The position numbers were made by a program, and so were the translations under genes. Positions 42,356-54,264 of a DNA stretch of 64,000 nt are shown piece after piece. Location: assembly GCA_009829735.1 (NCBI GenBank), contig CM020620.1:22232020-22296019 (forward strand), read 5' to 3'. The DNA comes from Pyropia yezoensis. Taxonomy: Eukaryota; Rhodophyta; Bangiophyceae; Bangiales; Bangiaceae. Numbering within the stretch: position 1 is the stretch's first letter; the number at the start of each line of letters is the position of its first letter. The notes beneath the pieces are model-generated. The model saw only the letters and a list, made by a program, of their open reading frames with translations, made no database searches and was not told the DNA's origin.

Positions 42356-45300
42356 ATGATCGGTTACCCTGTGGACGGTTGTCCGGACGAGTTTGTCCAT
42401 GCCATTCTTCTTGGTCGTCATCTCCGCAGGCGACATACGTTTTCGGAGCCGGCACAAGTGGAGGTGCTGCTGGCGACTGGCGACACCGGCGGTAGCGACG
42501 TAGACGGTAGCGGTGAGGCTGTGGCTGTCGACGGAGTCGTCCGTCATGGTAGCTGCGCCGATGCTGGAGGAGGCGACGCGTGTGGCAGCGGAAACGAGGA
42601 CAGGGGATCGGATGATGAAACAAGCTCGGTCGGGACAAGTGACGGGGAGAGCAGTGAGTCAGGACGGAGTGCGGCCGGCGTTGCAAGTGGTGGCTGCAAT
42701 GACGTGTCAGTGGACGATGTAAGAACCAGAGTCGACGGAGTCCCTGTGGAGGAGGGCGAGTGTAGCACGACAAGAGCGCTTGGGACAGCGGGCTGCGCCG
42801 ACCCTCTTGACGATATGGAGGATCGTGCTCGGTATGAGCTGTACTCTCTCGCCGCCCGTCATCACCCTAGGGAGGTGGACATTGGAGCGGGCGACCTCGG
42901 CAGCTCGTTGTGTGGGCAGGTATGGGACCACTACAATGCAGGGCCATGTGTGAGCAACCCGGTGAATCACCCTGCATCATTCGCATCGTCGCGCACGCAT
43001 GTCTCTGCATTTCGCCCTCCGGCAACAAGACAGTTCTTCTTTCATGCTTGCACCTCCGGCGGCGCAGGTGTGTCCAAGGGCGAGGTCGCCAGGCTTTATC
43101 GCCTCTGTCGTCGGGTCGAGGACGGGACCGGTTCAACTACCAGACCAATCAAGGACGTCTTCAAGTCCAAGACTGCCTTAAAAGAGGCGGTTCAGAAGGA
43201 GAGAAAGAGACTGTTGCAGCTCCTGGGTTGGATGGAGGCCGACGCGCCAACTGTTCTTGGCCCTCAGCGCATCATTTTCCGCAGTGGCATGCTTGAGATC
43301 ATGAAGGCCATCGCATCGGCACCTGCAATTCGGTGGGAGCGTGGTGGCGAAGGTTGCAACTGTCGCGAGGGTGTGCGCTACGACTATGCCACGCAATGTG
43401 ATGCAGGCAACGACGAGGACGAGACTGGCGGAGTTCAGCTCGGGTGCCCGACGTGTACACCTGTCGTTCACGAGAAAGACGGTCCACAACTCTCTCCGAC
43501 GAAGAACGACGACGTCCTGCGTGATTGTTTCGACGGAAGGGCTTACGGGGCGCAGAGGGCTGACGTCATCCGAGTGCTCGGGGTCAAGGCGCTCATGCTG
43601 GCATTGGCCCTTTACTCCGACAGTACCGTTGTCACCACCTCAGGAGGTAAACGAAGCCCGTTGCATCTCAGTCGTGAAGACACTTTACGGTTCGCGTTGG
43701 CGAGCTCGTAGCTTGCAGTGGGTGTTCTCGCTTTGTATGTTCTTGTGTGTCGTTGTGTCCCTATGTGCATTGTAGATCAGTGCGGTAGACACTGACTGTA
43801 TGTCCGCTTCATATCGTATGTGTTGCTGTCCTGAGGTGTCTCTGCATATCCTGTACGATTGAGAATCATGAACCTGTTGTCCCGTGTGCCCGTCTGGGTC
43901 ACTGTTGCGTACGTTCCGCAGGTGTGGGCTGACTTTCAAAAAACGTCCGCCGCCAACGCCGCCACTGCTCGCGCATAGGTGCTTCAACACACGCTCAAAC
44001 TGGCTTTCAAGGAGCTGATGCAGGCGAGCCACTTTGGCGTGACTGTGACAATGATGGATGGCACGCAAGGTACTGTATCGCCTCGCGTCGTGCTGTATGT
44101 GAGTGACCAGCCTGAGGAGCGAGACGCTGTGTGCCTGAAGCGCCAAGGAACGGCATTTGGTTGTACACCCTGTATGGCGCCAGCAAGCTCCTGCAGTAGA
44201 CGTTCTGGCGTGCCGCCGAAGAAGCGCAACGTGCTGAAGATGGTGGGCAAGCAACTCAAGGGAGGAAGGATGCGGGGAACGTATGGCACAGGTGTTGTCA
44301 TCGATGCGATGGAGATGAAATACAGCATTCACTGCATCGTGCCAGCTCTGGCGGCCTGGGCAGGCCTCGGGTCCGGATGCCCTATGCTATACCAGATCTT
44401 TGGCTTCGATCGTTTACATGTACGTTCTACACTCGAGTGTGTTAGTTATGTGTCACGCAATGGATTGGAATATATGTCTTTTTGTGATTGTTTGTATGTC
44501 TCAGTATGAGTGTGTGTGATCGTGCATCATTGTCTGTGTTGTTGACGTTTCGGTTGGTGTTTTGTTGTGTGCGCTACCTGGACACTGGTGTAACGTTTGC
44601 TTGACAGGTGCTTGGTCTTGGTGTGTGTCGCGAGCTGACCAAGGGCGTCTACAATTACTCCAAGGCGACTACGCGCCAAGGCCTTCTTCTTCATGGGACG
44701 GACACGGAAACTGTTCGGCACGCAAACAAGAGATTTCTATATGCTTGCCGCACTCATCATGTCCCTTCTGTCTCACCAGGCTGTTTCATTAAGCCTGGGG
44801 TTCTGCAAGCAACTCTCAAGGGGAAGGAGCACCGCGATGCCGTGCACTTTCTGCCGTTCGCGGTGGCAGGACTCTTCGGTCGCAATGCACCGGGCCTACG
44901 GTACCATGGGATTTTGACCTGGAGCCTCTGTGAGCTGGCCGCGCTTCAGCGGGACATCTTCAACCCAAGCCCGATGACATGGCGGCGTGCTAAGAGCTTG
45001 TGCGAGCGGTTATCCGAGTGGATTGAGAATGAATTTCACGGGCTTTTTGGTGAGACCAACACCACCAAGGTGCATCGGACTGTATCTCATCTCAAAGATG
45101 AGTTCCCTCTGCGGGGCAATGTGTATGATGGCAACACTGGGCTGAACGAGGCGCTGCACAAGTTCGTCAAGCGGGCTTTCCAACTCACAAATAAGACGCG
45201 GCAACATGCAGCGTTGCAGATGGTGCTGGCAGAGAAGATCTCTACGCTTATCGCCCCCCTCGAAGTGGAGCAGAAGGAAGGGAGGCGCGAGGGAAACCGC

Positions 45301-45885
45301 CGCCGACGTGTCAGGGTCCGAGGCAGGCCATTTGTCGCTGGTGCTCCTGCAGAGGACCTGAACTTGCCCAATCTCTGCGATGCCTTGCAGTGTGGTGCAT
45401 CTGCCAGTGTCGTCCTGCAGTCGGGCGCTTGGCTGTCCGATGCGGCCGATCGCAAGGCTGACGGGCGTAGGTCAACCGTGTGGGCGGCCGATAATCTTAA
45501 AGGTCGTCCTTGGTTTGATTGGGTGCGCTATCGGAGGTCTGACGGGACGGAGCAGTACGGTCGGGTCCGAGTCTTAGTGGCAAGTCTAGCTGGTTCTATG
45601 TGTCGAAAGGTGGTCGTTGAACGAGCCAAGGTTGCGACAACCCGCCCTGACTGTCCGTTTGCCGCGTATGGGTGCACGCGGTTGCGCTGGGCACTTCAGC
45701 CGGGCTCTGCTGCTGTTGAGCTTGGGGCCATCGACTTGGGCGTCATCACCAAGGTGCTCTGTGTGGAGCATGACTGGGAAGATTGGTTGAGCCGGCATAG
45801 CCTCGACGACTTCCCGTCCACGCATCCGATAGATGCCGATGATCTCGAGCCGCGGCGGTTTATAGTCAATGCGTTTGTGCAGTAG
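42356..45885 (+). CDS. Plavaka-like (CACTA/KDZ-related) transposase, spliced
   Basis: Exon 1 runs from the ATG at 42356 (MIGYPVDGCPDEFVHAILLG, a C2H2-like finger) to about 43670. A middle part lies at about 43868-44419 and exon 3 at 44608-45885. The junction 44419/44608 is clear: GTACGT donor, ttgacag acceptor, phase 0, giving FGFDRLH then VLGLGVCRELTKGVY, the family's 'FDxLHvld.Gl' motif. Other landmarks are LALALYSDSTVVTTSGGKRS (the 'D.t...G.k..hP' catalytic region), VPVWVTVAYVPQV, FGVTVTMMDGTQGTVSPRVV with VSDQPEERDAVCLKR, TNTTKVHRTVSHLKDEFPLR and NVYDGNTGLNEALHKFVKRA with TNKTRQHAALQM. The C-terminus (YGCTRLRWALQPG, VEHDWEDWLSRH) is like that of KDZ-type proteins. An in-frame TAG at 43976-43978 lies between two conserved parts, so either an intron removes it or this copy is dead. 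I found no terminal inverted repeats. Confidence 0.72.
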
Positions 45886-46870
45886 AACTGAGTGTTTCTT
45901 GTACTCCTGAAGGACAGTGCCTCTGTATGCGTGATATCGTCTGTATTGCCTTGTATTTGCATTGTGTTCTCTTGTTATTCTTTCCTTGCCTTGATCAGGG
46001 TCGTGTATTAGTTCGCTTTGCATGTGTTCGCAGAGAAAAGCGGTATATGATATGGAAGCTCTCGACTGGACATGTAGCTCTCGTGACACTGCATGATACG
46101 CGTCTTCTTCCCGTTGCTCTTTTTCCGTCTAGAGAGGTGTTCATCTGTGACTTGGTCTCGACAGAAATGGTACCTCGCGGTGAAAGGCAGCGTTGATGTC
46201 CTGTTAAGCCGTGATTGAACAGTGACGGAGAGCGATTTCAGGAATGTGTGGTGGGAACTGCTCGTTGTACCTGGAGACGGGGCGGTGAAAGGAAATCACA
46301 AATCGTTGTCAGATCACGGAGTGAGCCGTTGTTGTGTGTTGGTGGTACCAAGTCGATTATGCTCTGACTTGGTCGCAGAATCGGTCGGACCCGGTCCCAT
46401 GAGAGCTCTGAGGGGGGATCGGTTATTCTCAACGTGCGTCAAGTGCGATCTTGTGGCAAGATCCACTGCTCAGATGGCAAGACAAGAGAATCAGAGCTGA
46501 CGGAGAGGACCTCTGTCGTGAATCAGCTCTGCGTGAGCGCGGGCGCGGGGAACTGCGTAGCCTGGACGGGGTGCCTCCAGGTAGCCCCTGCGTATTGAGC
46601 TTTGGACGCGGTGCCGTGACGTCGCTCAAGCACGAATCGCCCCGACGACGGGAACTGGTAGGGCTGGAGCAAATTATCGGACGGGTTCAACCAAGTTGGG
46701 AGTGTATTTTGAACGAAGGGGCCGCTCAGTGCTCGTTGTGGAGGAGTTCAGTTTGGTAGAGCCCGAGGCCGCAGCCTGCCTTTCTCCAGTCATCCGCAAG
46801 ACGTAGGGCTGCGTGGCTTCGAGGCAATCTGAGAATTTTGCATCGCTCTGACATGCACAGACTAACACGG
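45886..46870. other. Lower-GC flank of the transposase gene
   Basis: Probably 3' untranslated sequence and the transposon's right end, up to some point before element C. There are no ORFs of note and no clear terminal repeat; a gattgaacagtgac stretch near 46210 was the only CACTA-end-like sequence I saw, without a partner on the left. Confidence 0.35.
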
Positions 46871-46874
46871 CAGT

Positions 46875-49157
46875 TCAATGAAATGCATGCATTGCAGTAC
46901 GAAGGCCGTTCAGTCGTACTTGGTGCACCATTTTGTACTGCAGGGGATTGCAGCAATTGCAAACAGTTGCAGTGTCGAAATTCCAAGATGCAACGCATCG
47001 CGCGTGGTTCCGGTCGCCGATGATGTGGTTCTCTTTTTGGCACAGCCAACAAGACCGGAACCGCTGGTTCTTGACCTGCTTGAGGGCAACCAAGGAAGGT
47101 TGCTCCTTAGAGATGAAGCCGCCCCACTTGTCTCCTGACACCACGGGCGAGGTCTCGCCAACTGCCAGTACCGGTACAGGGCTGTCACCTCCCTTACACT
47201 TGTCGTGTCCGGGACGAACTCGCGACAACGGCTTGGGAGTCGATACCATGGGAGCTTAGAGGGCCTTGGCTTGCCGGTACTTGCCCTGGGTGTAGGCCAT
47301 CAGCTGCTGGAAGGTATGTTCTTGGTGTTCCTGGTTGTAGTTCTCAGCATCCACTTGAAGATATTCAGGAAGCCCTTCCGAGAAGATTACCTTGAGCCTG
47401 TCCTCAGGGCAAACGTTGCCACAAGCCTCGCTCATCTCCCGGACACGGCGGACAAAGGACTCTGGAGTCTCTTGTCGTTCCATGGTTGCCCGGTTCAACT
47501 TGCCCACTGCCTTGCGCAGGGAGTCCGCGTCAGTGTAGCTGGACAGGAGCCAGTTGACCGCTTCCGGATAGCTCCCAACGGTACGCCCAACAATGTGTCC
47601 GGCTGAGTCTGGGAGAACCTGTGCGAACCGCTGTTCCGCCTCTCCGGTCATGAAGTTAACCAGGAGGTAGAGTGCCTTGCCCTCGGACACATCGTTGTCG
47701 TTGCATGCCTTGACAAACCGGCGCAGGAGGGCAAAGATAAGCGCCGGCTTCTTCCCGGAAAGCTTAGGATGTCCCCCGAAGCTCGGCTGCATACGCCGGT
47801 TCAGGGATGCCATCTTCTTGGCCATCTTCCGAGTGTACCCTTGGTCTTGGTTCTCCAGCCGGTAGTTGCCCCAATACGTGACCTTGTTCAGGGTGGCATC
47901 CCCCACTTGATGGGGAGGAAAGTCAAACTCGACCAGCCTGCGCCGGGTGAGACCAGGGGATGCATCCGAGTCGTATCCCTCCTCAGAGCTGGAGGAACTG
48001 GTCTCGCTGGTGCTAGAGCGACGATGACGACGACGCCGCCTCCGGCTGCTCCGGTTACCGGTCTTGGAGCTCCCCGCCCCATAGGATGCCAGGGGAGGAA
48101 ACGCATGGCCGGTCCCAGGAGTCGAGGTCTCTGGGGGACCGGTAGAACCAGTCACGACGGTGCCTCTGGCACTGCTAGCGCCCACAGGAAGAGGTGTATA
48201 CACCCAGCTGCCATGTGTAGGTCCAGGAGTAAACACACCAGGGGCTATCCCTGGAAGTTCAGGAGTAGAACCGACAGGAGGGAGACGTATGCTGCGAGCG
48301 GACGCAAACGCCGTCGACCCCGGGGTGGCTCCCACAGGAGGAACAGCGGGAGCAACGGGAGCAGGAGGTACTTGGCCGGCTGTAGACTCCAGTCCGCTAC
48401 CGGGTGTCCCGCCCAGGTCTGCTTCACCCGTAGGGATAACGCCGGGTTAGGCACCGTCCCCCGCGGTGACTAGGCATGCGTCAAGAGACGCGGGGTCTAC
48501 CCCTTCGGGCACCGTCGTGCCAGGGAGGGTAGCCATGTTGGTCTCTTGACAGCCACAGTCCAGTTGCCTGCGTGTCCAAAGATCGCAAGACCACAAGAGG
48601 GGGGTTGGGGAGCCAGGAATGGGATTCCCGTGAACGGGTGCAAATCATTCCCAAACCACAGAAGAGGGCAGAACAGGAACGACCCAACCGCTGCTCCCAA
48701 ATGTCTCTTCTCAGACACTCCAATCCCCTGCTGCTCCACCAAATATGTGGTATAAAACTCGATCCCCTCAGACACGCGTCAATATCCCTCGGGGGAAAGG
48801 GACAGGTGACGCGGAAAGGGGAACTACGAGAGTGGTATGCCTGTTGCCTCACGTGCCTGCTCGCAGAGCAAACAGATACGCACGGTAGTGCACACGGGGA
48901 AGAGGAAAGCAAACGCGCAGTTGTCTTTTTCCTGAGGGCGCGGGCCAAGGGCGCCTCGCTGTCCCTCTTAACGTGCATCTGGGGGAGCCTCGGCACGTTG
49001 GCCAGGTAGCCCCCCCCCATACCCCCGAGTGGCCCCGACCCGAGTCTAACCTCGTCAGGTTGGGGGCCACTATCACTACTAATTCTATTCCCACTCACTA
49101 ATCTCACACTCAAATTCTCTCAAATCCAGTCCCTCACAAATATGCAAAAACCCATCA
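46875..49157 (-). mobile_element. Ty3/gypsy element C fragment: LTR, primer-binding site and gag
   Basis: Read on the minus strand: an LTR of about 410 bp (about 48746-49157, TGATGGG to ACCACA), the primer-binding site tttggtggagcagcaggg shared with element B, a leader, and gag (about 47256-48480) followed by zinc-knuckle-like sequence. Protease, pol and the second LTR are absent, so it is a truncated fossil, and gag has a few breaks. The LTR sequence differs from that of element B, so C is a separate but related family. Confidence 0.7.
46960..48480 (-). pseudogene. Element C gag
   Basis: The long frame at 47256-48335 has a Gly/Pro/Thr-rich first part, an Arg-rich patch (RSSRRRRRRHRRSSTSETSS) and the capsid-like helical region (GKKPALIFALLRRFVKACND, VRRVREMSEACGNVCPEDRL, NQEHQEHTFQQLMAYTQGKY). 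A zinc-knuckle-like CWLCQKENHIIGD lies further along. The capsid part aligns by eye with element B gag. It is broken and incomplete. Confidence 0.7.
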
Positions 49158-51090
49158 GAAATCCCTCTCACGTGTGGGTAGCGTAGTCCACCGCATCCCA
49201 GTGCCGGGCACGGGCCACGGCCGCCAACCATAACCACACGGCGGGCTTGTTCTGGCACCTGGTGCCCTCTGGTTGTAGTCCCGGGTCGGCGCCAAGTCGG
49301 GGCCAGGGATGCTACAGTCCCGGCCGCCGACTGCGGGCTCGGCCTCCTCGGCCTACTTCCCGCCGCCGTGTTTGACCCCGTCGATGGTGGCGAGGACTGT
49401 GCGCCCGCCTCGGCTTCGCATCCACGTGAGCGTTTCGTTCTGGGGGCACCCCGCTCGCGGTGGGCGTCTTGTGCGCGCTGCCATCCTTTGCCTCTGACAC
49501 GCTCGAGCGAGCCGTGATTGCGGGTGTGGAGTCGCCGCCCCCTGCCGAGCGGCCCTTGCCCGCTGAAACAGATAGGGCTGTTGTCCCCCCTTCACCCGCC
49601 GGTTGCGCAGGGGTGCTTACGGGGGCGCGCTGCTGCCCGGACAGTGGGGGGGGGGGGACTCGGTGGTGAACAAGGTGGCCCTTGTCTATCGCGACGGCGT
49701 GGAGAAGTGCGGTGTGAGGGGGCGGGTGCGCGCGATGGCCGTCCCCCCTCCCTGTCCGGCTGTCTTTCTCAAACTTTCTTTTCTTGGGCAAAGTCGGCAT
49801 GCCATCCTGCAGGCATCCTCCCCCCCCCCCTCACCGACCCCCCCGCCGAGCACCGTCCCGCCGCCGCCGCAGTGCGATGAAAATCACGGCTGCCGTCGCT
49901 GCCGCCGTCGCGGCTTTCCTGTGGGCCCCTGGCGGCGGCGCCGGCGTCGTCATCTCTGCCGCAACCGCCGCGTCCGTCGCCGCTGTTGCTGACCCCACTG
50001 CGGCGGCCGAGGCGGAGCCACCGGCTACGTAACCGGGTCGTGTGTATCTGGAGGGTGTGGCCGTCCTTTCCCCTCCCCGGTTCCCACTCCGCGAGGACCG
50101 GCGGTGCGGCAAGAACTGTCTACGGGGCGGTACGCGCCTGCGCGCGTGGGGGGGGGGCGGCCAGAGGCGGCCGAGGCGTGACGGCGGCACGACGACTGGC
50201 GGCAACGCCGCGGAGCGTGCGGGGGGGGGGGACCTGGATGCTGGGGGAGCGGTGATTGGAATGGTCCGTCGTGGCGCCGGGCACCGTGCCCGCGTAACGA
50301 AGGCGTTCCGGGCGGCCATGTGGGTGGCACGGGGAGCACGGTTTTCGGCGGGCGTGATCAATAAAAAATCAATCCTCCGCCGTCATACGTCCACCACCCA
50401 ACCCGGCAACTTTGGCAGCTCTTCGAGCCGCCGCCGCTACAGCTCACGCTCACGGCGGCGGAAAGGTGGCGGGGCCTCGTCGTTCGGGGTTTTTTGAGGG
50501 GCTGAGGGTTGTGGCGGTCAGTGCACGTCAGCGTGGTGCCTGGTGTCGTGCCCGCGCACGTTGCGAAGCCGCCGGACGGCGCAGCGGGAAGTGGGGAGGC
50601 TGACCTCGGTGGATAGGCGGCCACGGTGCTTTCGCGTCGCTCCCCCCTCCACCGCAGCCGCCGCTGACGGCAGCACACCTGACTCTGCGGCTGCCGTCGC
50701 GGACCGCTGCGGGAGGGGGGGCGACACCAGTCCCCTCGTCGCCGCGGTGACGACAGAAGCGCTCGGCGGGTTGGTGTCGGCGCTGGCCGCGGACAGCGCT
50801 GTGGCTGGTGCTGGCGGCGGACCGCGCAAAGGCCGGTGGGCGAGTCTGTGTTGCTGCTTTATGCGACGGGGCCTCGCGCCTCTGCCATCCCGATGGCGAC
50901 TTTCCTAGCGCACATCCCCTCCCCCGGGGGGTGCCACAGTGGCGGGATGTCGCTTGGCCAGGTGGAAGACCCTCGTGGGCCATCGCCGCCCACCCCTTAG
51001 CTGCGGCCTCCGGCGGCACATACAGCAACCCACCGTTGCGAGCGTGCGTGGTCGCGAGACACGAGCATATGCATCTTTCATCAACACTCT
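49158..51090. other. Region with no confident gene apart from a small ORF
   Basis: GC-rich sequence with G runs at 49647 and 50146-50230. Both strands are open in several places with Ala/Ser/Pro-rich codons (for example plus 50543-50908 and minus 50518-50829), and I could not choose between them. Confidence 0.35.
49877..50032 (+). CDS. Small Ala-rich peptide with a signal-like N-terminus
   Basis: A 51-residue frame starting MKITAAVAAAVAAFLWAPGG, with a charged residue then a hydrophobic stretch like a signal peptide or membrane anchor, continuing GVVISAATAASVAAVA and ending in Glu/Pro-rich residues. It is short enough to occur by chance in such GC-rich DNA, and it could instead be the first exon of a longer secreted protein. 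No family recognised. Confidence 0.25.
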   Translation: MKITAAVAAAVAAFLWAPGGGAGVVISAATAASVAAVADPTAAAEAEPPAT

Positions 51091-51973
51091 CTACTCTGAG
51101 GGACCACGGTTTCCCGGAAGCTTACGCGCTATCTCGCCCAGCACACTTAGGAGCCTCTCGTCCTTGCGGTCCTGACGTTCCTCTCGCTGACGGTCCGATG
51201 CCTCCCGGGCTTGCTCCTCAAACCGCTTGTCAATCTGCTCCATCTGCTTGTCCGCTCGCATCTCTTGGCGCCGCTCGCTGCGCTCCAGCAGCCCCAATAA
51301 ATCGTTGTCAAGGTCGTCGATCTCTCGAGTGGAGCGCTTCTTGCCCCGCCACGGAGCCGTCGTCGACTGGTCCTCGTTTTCTTCTTCATCATTGGTCGTC
51401 TTCTCCTTGGGCTGGCGATGTCGGCGGCCCATCGCCAGCTCTCGAACGGCCAAACGTTCCGCGTCCAGCATTCTCTTCGCCTCCGCCGCCTCCCCTTTCG
51501 TTGCATCCTTCTCCGCCTGCAGGACCTCGGCCGCATCAATCATGTCAGCCAAAATCTTGTCGCGCTCGGAGAGCTCCTCCTCCTGCTCTGTCTGACGCGC
51601 CTTCCGCTTGTCCTCATCGGAAAACTGCGATGAGATCTTGTTAAAAGTGGTCGAGAATGTTTTTACCGGATGTCTTAAACGCAACTTGAGGGTGGTCGTT
51701 GAACGCCGGCGCCTCGTCCTCAAATCTCTTCAGCCGCTGAACTCGAGGAGCGACGTTGGTAGAAGACGTCAAGATGGCCTTCAGTGTGAAAACGTCGTGG
51801 TCCATCGTCCAGATGCGACGCCTGCCTTTATAGGCTGGAGCGGCCGAGGTGCCCGCGACGCCGCCGCCTCTCCCGGTAGCGGAGGACGACGACAAAGTTG
51901 CGGGTGGGGTCGGCTGACGCTCTTCCGACGCCGTGCGAGGCTGTTCGGCAGCGCTGCCACCGCCGGTCTCCAT
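51091..51973 (-). CDS. Myb/SANT-like (trihelix) DNA-binding protein with coiled-coil C-terminus
   Basis: The frame from the ATG at 51973 (METGGGSAAEQPRTASEERQ) has a disordered start and then RRRIWTMDHDVFTLKAILTS, matching the 'WT..ddl.LLkAi' first helix of Myb/SANT-like domains. KTSGKNILDHF continues as helix 3. The next frame carries on with NKISSQFSDEDKRKARQ and EQEEELSERDKILADMIDAA, the usual 'f..Lls.y..ed......teeE..E.d.ll.di' end of this domain, then a long Glu/Lys/Arg coiled coil (LLERSERRQEMRADKQMEQI) to the stop at 51091. The frames meet at a run of four T (minus strand) near 51640-51645, where one base fewer would make the reading continuous. Such proteins occur both as host factors and as the second ORF of PIF/Harbinger transposons; I found no transposase beside it. 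Confidence 0.6.
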
Positions 51974-54264
51974 GCCACATCAGCGGCAACCGCGCGGGCG
52001 CCAGAACTGAGGCCACAATGGACGTCAAGGAAGGACAGGGTTCTGCTGGGGGGGGCGGGTTGACAGGGCGCTGCGGGGGGGGACGGGTTGTCTGTGTGGG
52101 CGGTGGCGGTGGGTGCAACGGCAAGCGCAAAAGGGTGCTGACACGGCCTGCGCATCAGAGCGCCGACAGCGTAAAATGCGGACAGGACCAGTAAGTCGCC
52201 GAGAAATACACCATATGTCGCCACGAGTACGACTTGTGAGATCTCACGGAGATCTGACAAATACGCCGAGTCCGTGACAACTCAGGCCGTTCTTGTCACG
52301 GAACGCTCTGACGTGAGATCTCTGTGAGAACGATTTGGACGTAGTAGCCCCCTTGGTGTAAGGAATATGGTGCCACGTTGTCACCAACGATCTCACAAAC
52401 GCGCAGTAAAACCTCTCTTTTGTCTAGGGCGTCGGTCGATTTATGGCGCACCGTAGAAAAGTACTGCATCCTCTGCGCCGGTTGGTTGGGCGGAGGCTGG
52501 TGAGGCGAGCCGTTGCGCCCTCTGGACCTGGCTGACAACGCGACCTCGTATCTCTTTGTACATGGCCAATCAGGGTGGCACTTTGACCGCACGGTCAACG
52601 TCCGTCCGGGTGCGCACACGGCCCGCTCCTCCCCCCCTTTGTTCCGCCGAGCGGCGCTGAGCGTGGCCCCGCTGGACCAAGCGGCCGGGACCCACCCGCC
52701 CGCGCCCCCCACCCCAACAGAGGGCCCTCCCACCCCCGGCCCCCCACCTTTTTTTTTGTGCTTTTGCAAGCAGCGAATCGGAAGCCACCTGAATGGCGAC
52801 GCACACGTGCCACCTGCACTGTCGGCGTGTGGCCACAACAGTGGGGTCCGGATGGGGGAGGCCCCCCCCCATCCCCCAGCGACACCTCCTCGATGACGAA
52901 CCGCTCAACAGTCCGCTGGCCGACCGCTCCAATCCCCCCGTTTTGGACGCGCCTACCCTGCCTGTCTCGCGCAGACTGGGGCCTGGATCGGGCGTCCCAG
53001 CGGATGGCAGGCATCTCCGCTCTCTACCTGCATATCTGAAAAAATTGGCCAAAAGGGGCCGCCCATGACGTCCGCTGACGCGGTTGCTCTGGCCCAGCAA
53101 TCTATCTCCGCGGGCTCGCCACCAATGGGCGGAGGGCTGCATCGTTGGTGGGACACAGCCAGCCAGTCCCCGCCCAGCCCCCCCCCTCCAGTCACGCGCC
53201 TGGTCACCCCCCTCGCACTCCACGCAAGCATCCCTTGGTGGTGGCGAAACGCAGTCGTGCGCCTTCCCCCCCCCCCCCCCCAAGAACCGTCAGACGCGGT
53301 TGCTGGAGGGCCCGAAACAAGGACACTGCCTGGCAGCTGCGCCAGGGGGGCCCCCCCCGCCCACCGCCACTTTCCGTGGAGCCCACGTCGCCGAGGTTGC
53401 CCCCCCCGCATGCGCGCGCGTGGTGTACCGTGGGGGGGGGCTGTCGGCGGGTGTGGTCACTCGCGGCGCGGGCGCGCGCGGCTTCCACCCATCCACCCGC
53501 CTGTCTGTTGCAGGGGGGGGGACCCCCTCTGGCGGGTGGCCTGGCAGCCGCCTCGCTGGCTGGCGTCTGCCAACCAACCCCAGCCTGTGCGGCGGTGCTG
53601 TGCGGGGCGGTTGTGGAGGGGGGGGGGGGTGCGCGGAGAGGGACTTGGCCGCGTCTGCTGCGTGCGCGTGTGCGCGTGGGTACCGGTGGGGCATTGGCGA
53701 CCCCTGCGTGCTGTGCGCGGTGGCGGGTGCGCCGCATCGCCCGGGGGGTCCGTTCGCAGCCGGCCCTCGCTGCGGGTGCCGCGCGCTTTGGGCCGGCCGT
53801 CGACTGCGCGACGCAGCGCCCACAGCGCGCACGACCGCCCCCCCCCCTCACACCAGCTGCCTGCCTCCACCACCGGCGCCGTCGCCGCTGTCACCGTCGC
53901 CGCTGCCACCACCACCACCGCGGCCTCCCCGCTCGACTCTCCGGTCTGTCCCCGTGGCACCACCACCGCCCCTGTCGTTACCATCGCCGCTCCTCTGGGC
54001 TTCCCCTGGGAACGGTTGTCACGTGCGCGCAACCGGCGGCCCACGTGCGTGCGTGCTTGACTCCTGCGTTGCCGGTCGTGCTTGTTTTACCAGCGCGTGT
54101 CATCAAGCACGCCATACGCCGCTGTGGGTTGTGTTTGCTTGCTCGTCTTCCCATCCCCCCTTCTCCCCTCACCTTCGCCGTCTCCCTCCCCGCCCACCTT
54201 GACGTGATTTTCTTTGCGCAGTTGGCGGCGCCCCCGCCCCCTTGGCCGTCAACATTGGCAGGGT
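51974..54264. other. Region without a gene, upstream of the SANT-like gene and the SAP30-like gene
   Basis: A lower-GC palindromic patch lies at 52225-52330 (listed separately). From 52500 to 54200 the sequence is GC-rich with C runs (52630, 52870, 53268, 53620). ORFs on both strands look like composition artefacts. The last few hundred bases probably hold the promoter of the SAP30-like gene. Confidence 0.4.
52236..52322. repeat. Clustered palindromes
   Basis: The perfect 12-base palindrome gtgagatctcac (52236-52247) is followed by a 10-bp stem, tccgtgacaa (52271-52280) with ttgtcacgga (52293-52302), and then by a second gtgagatctc at 52313-52322. The block lies about 260 bases upstream of the Myb/SANT-like gene start. 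Confidence 0.8.
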
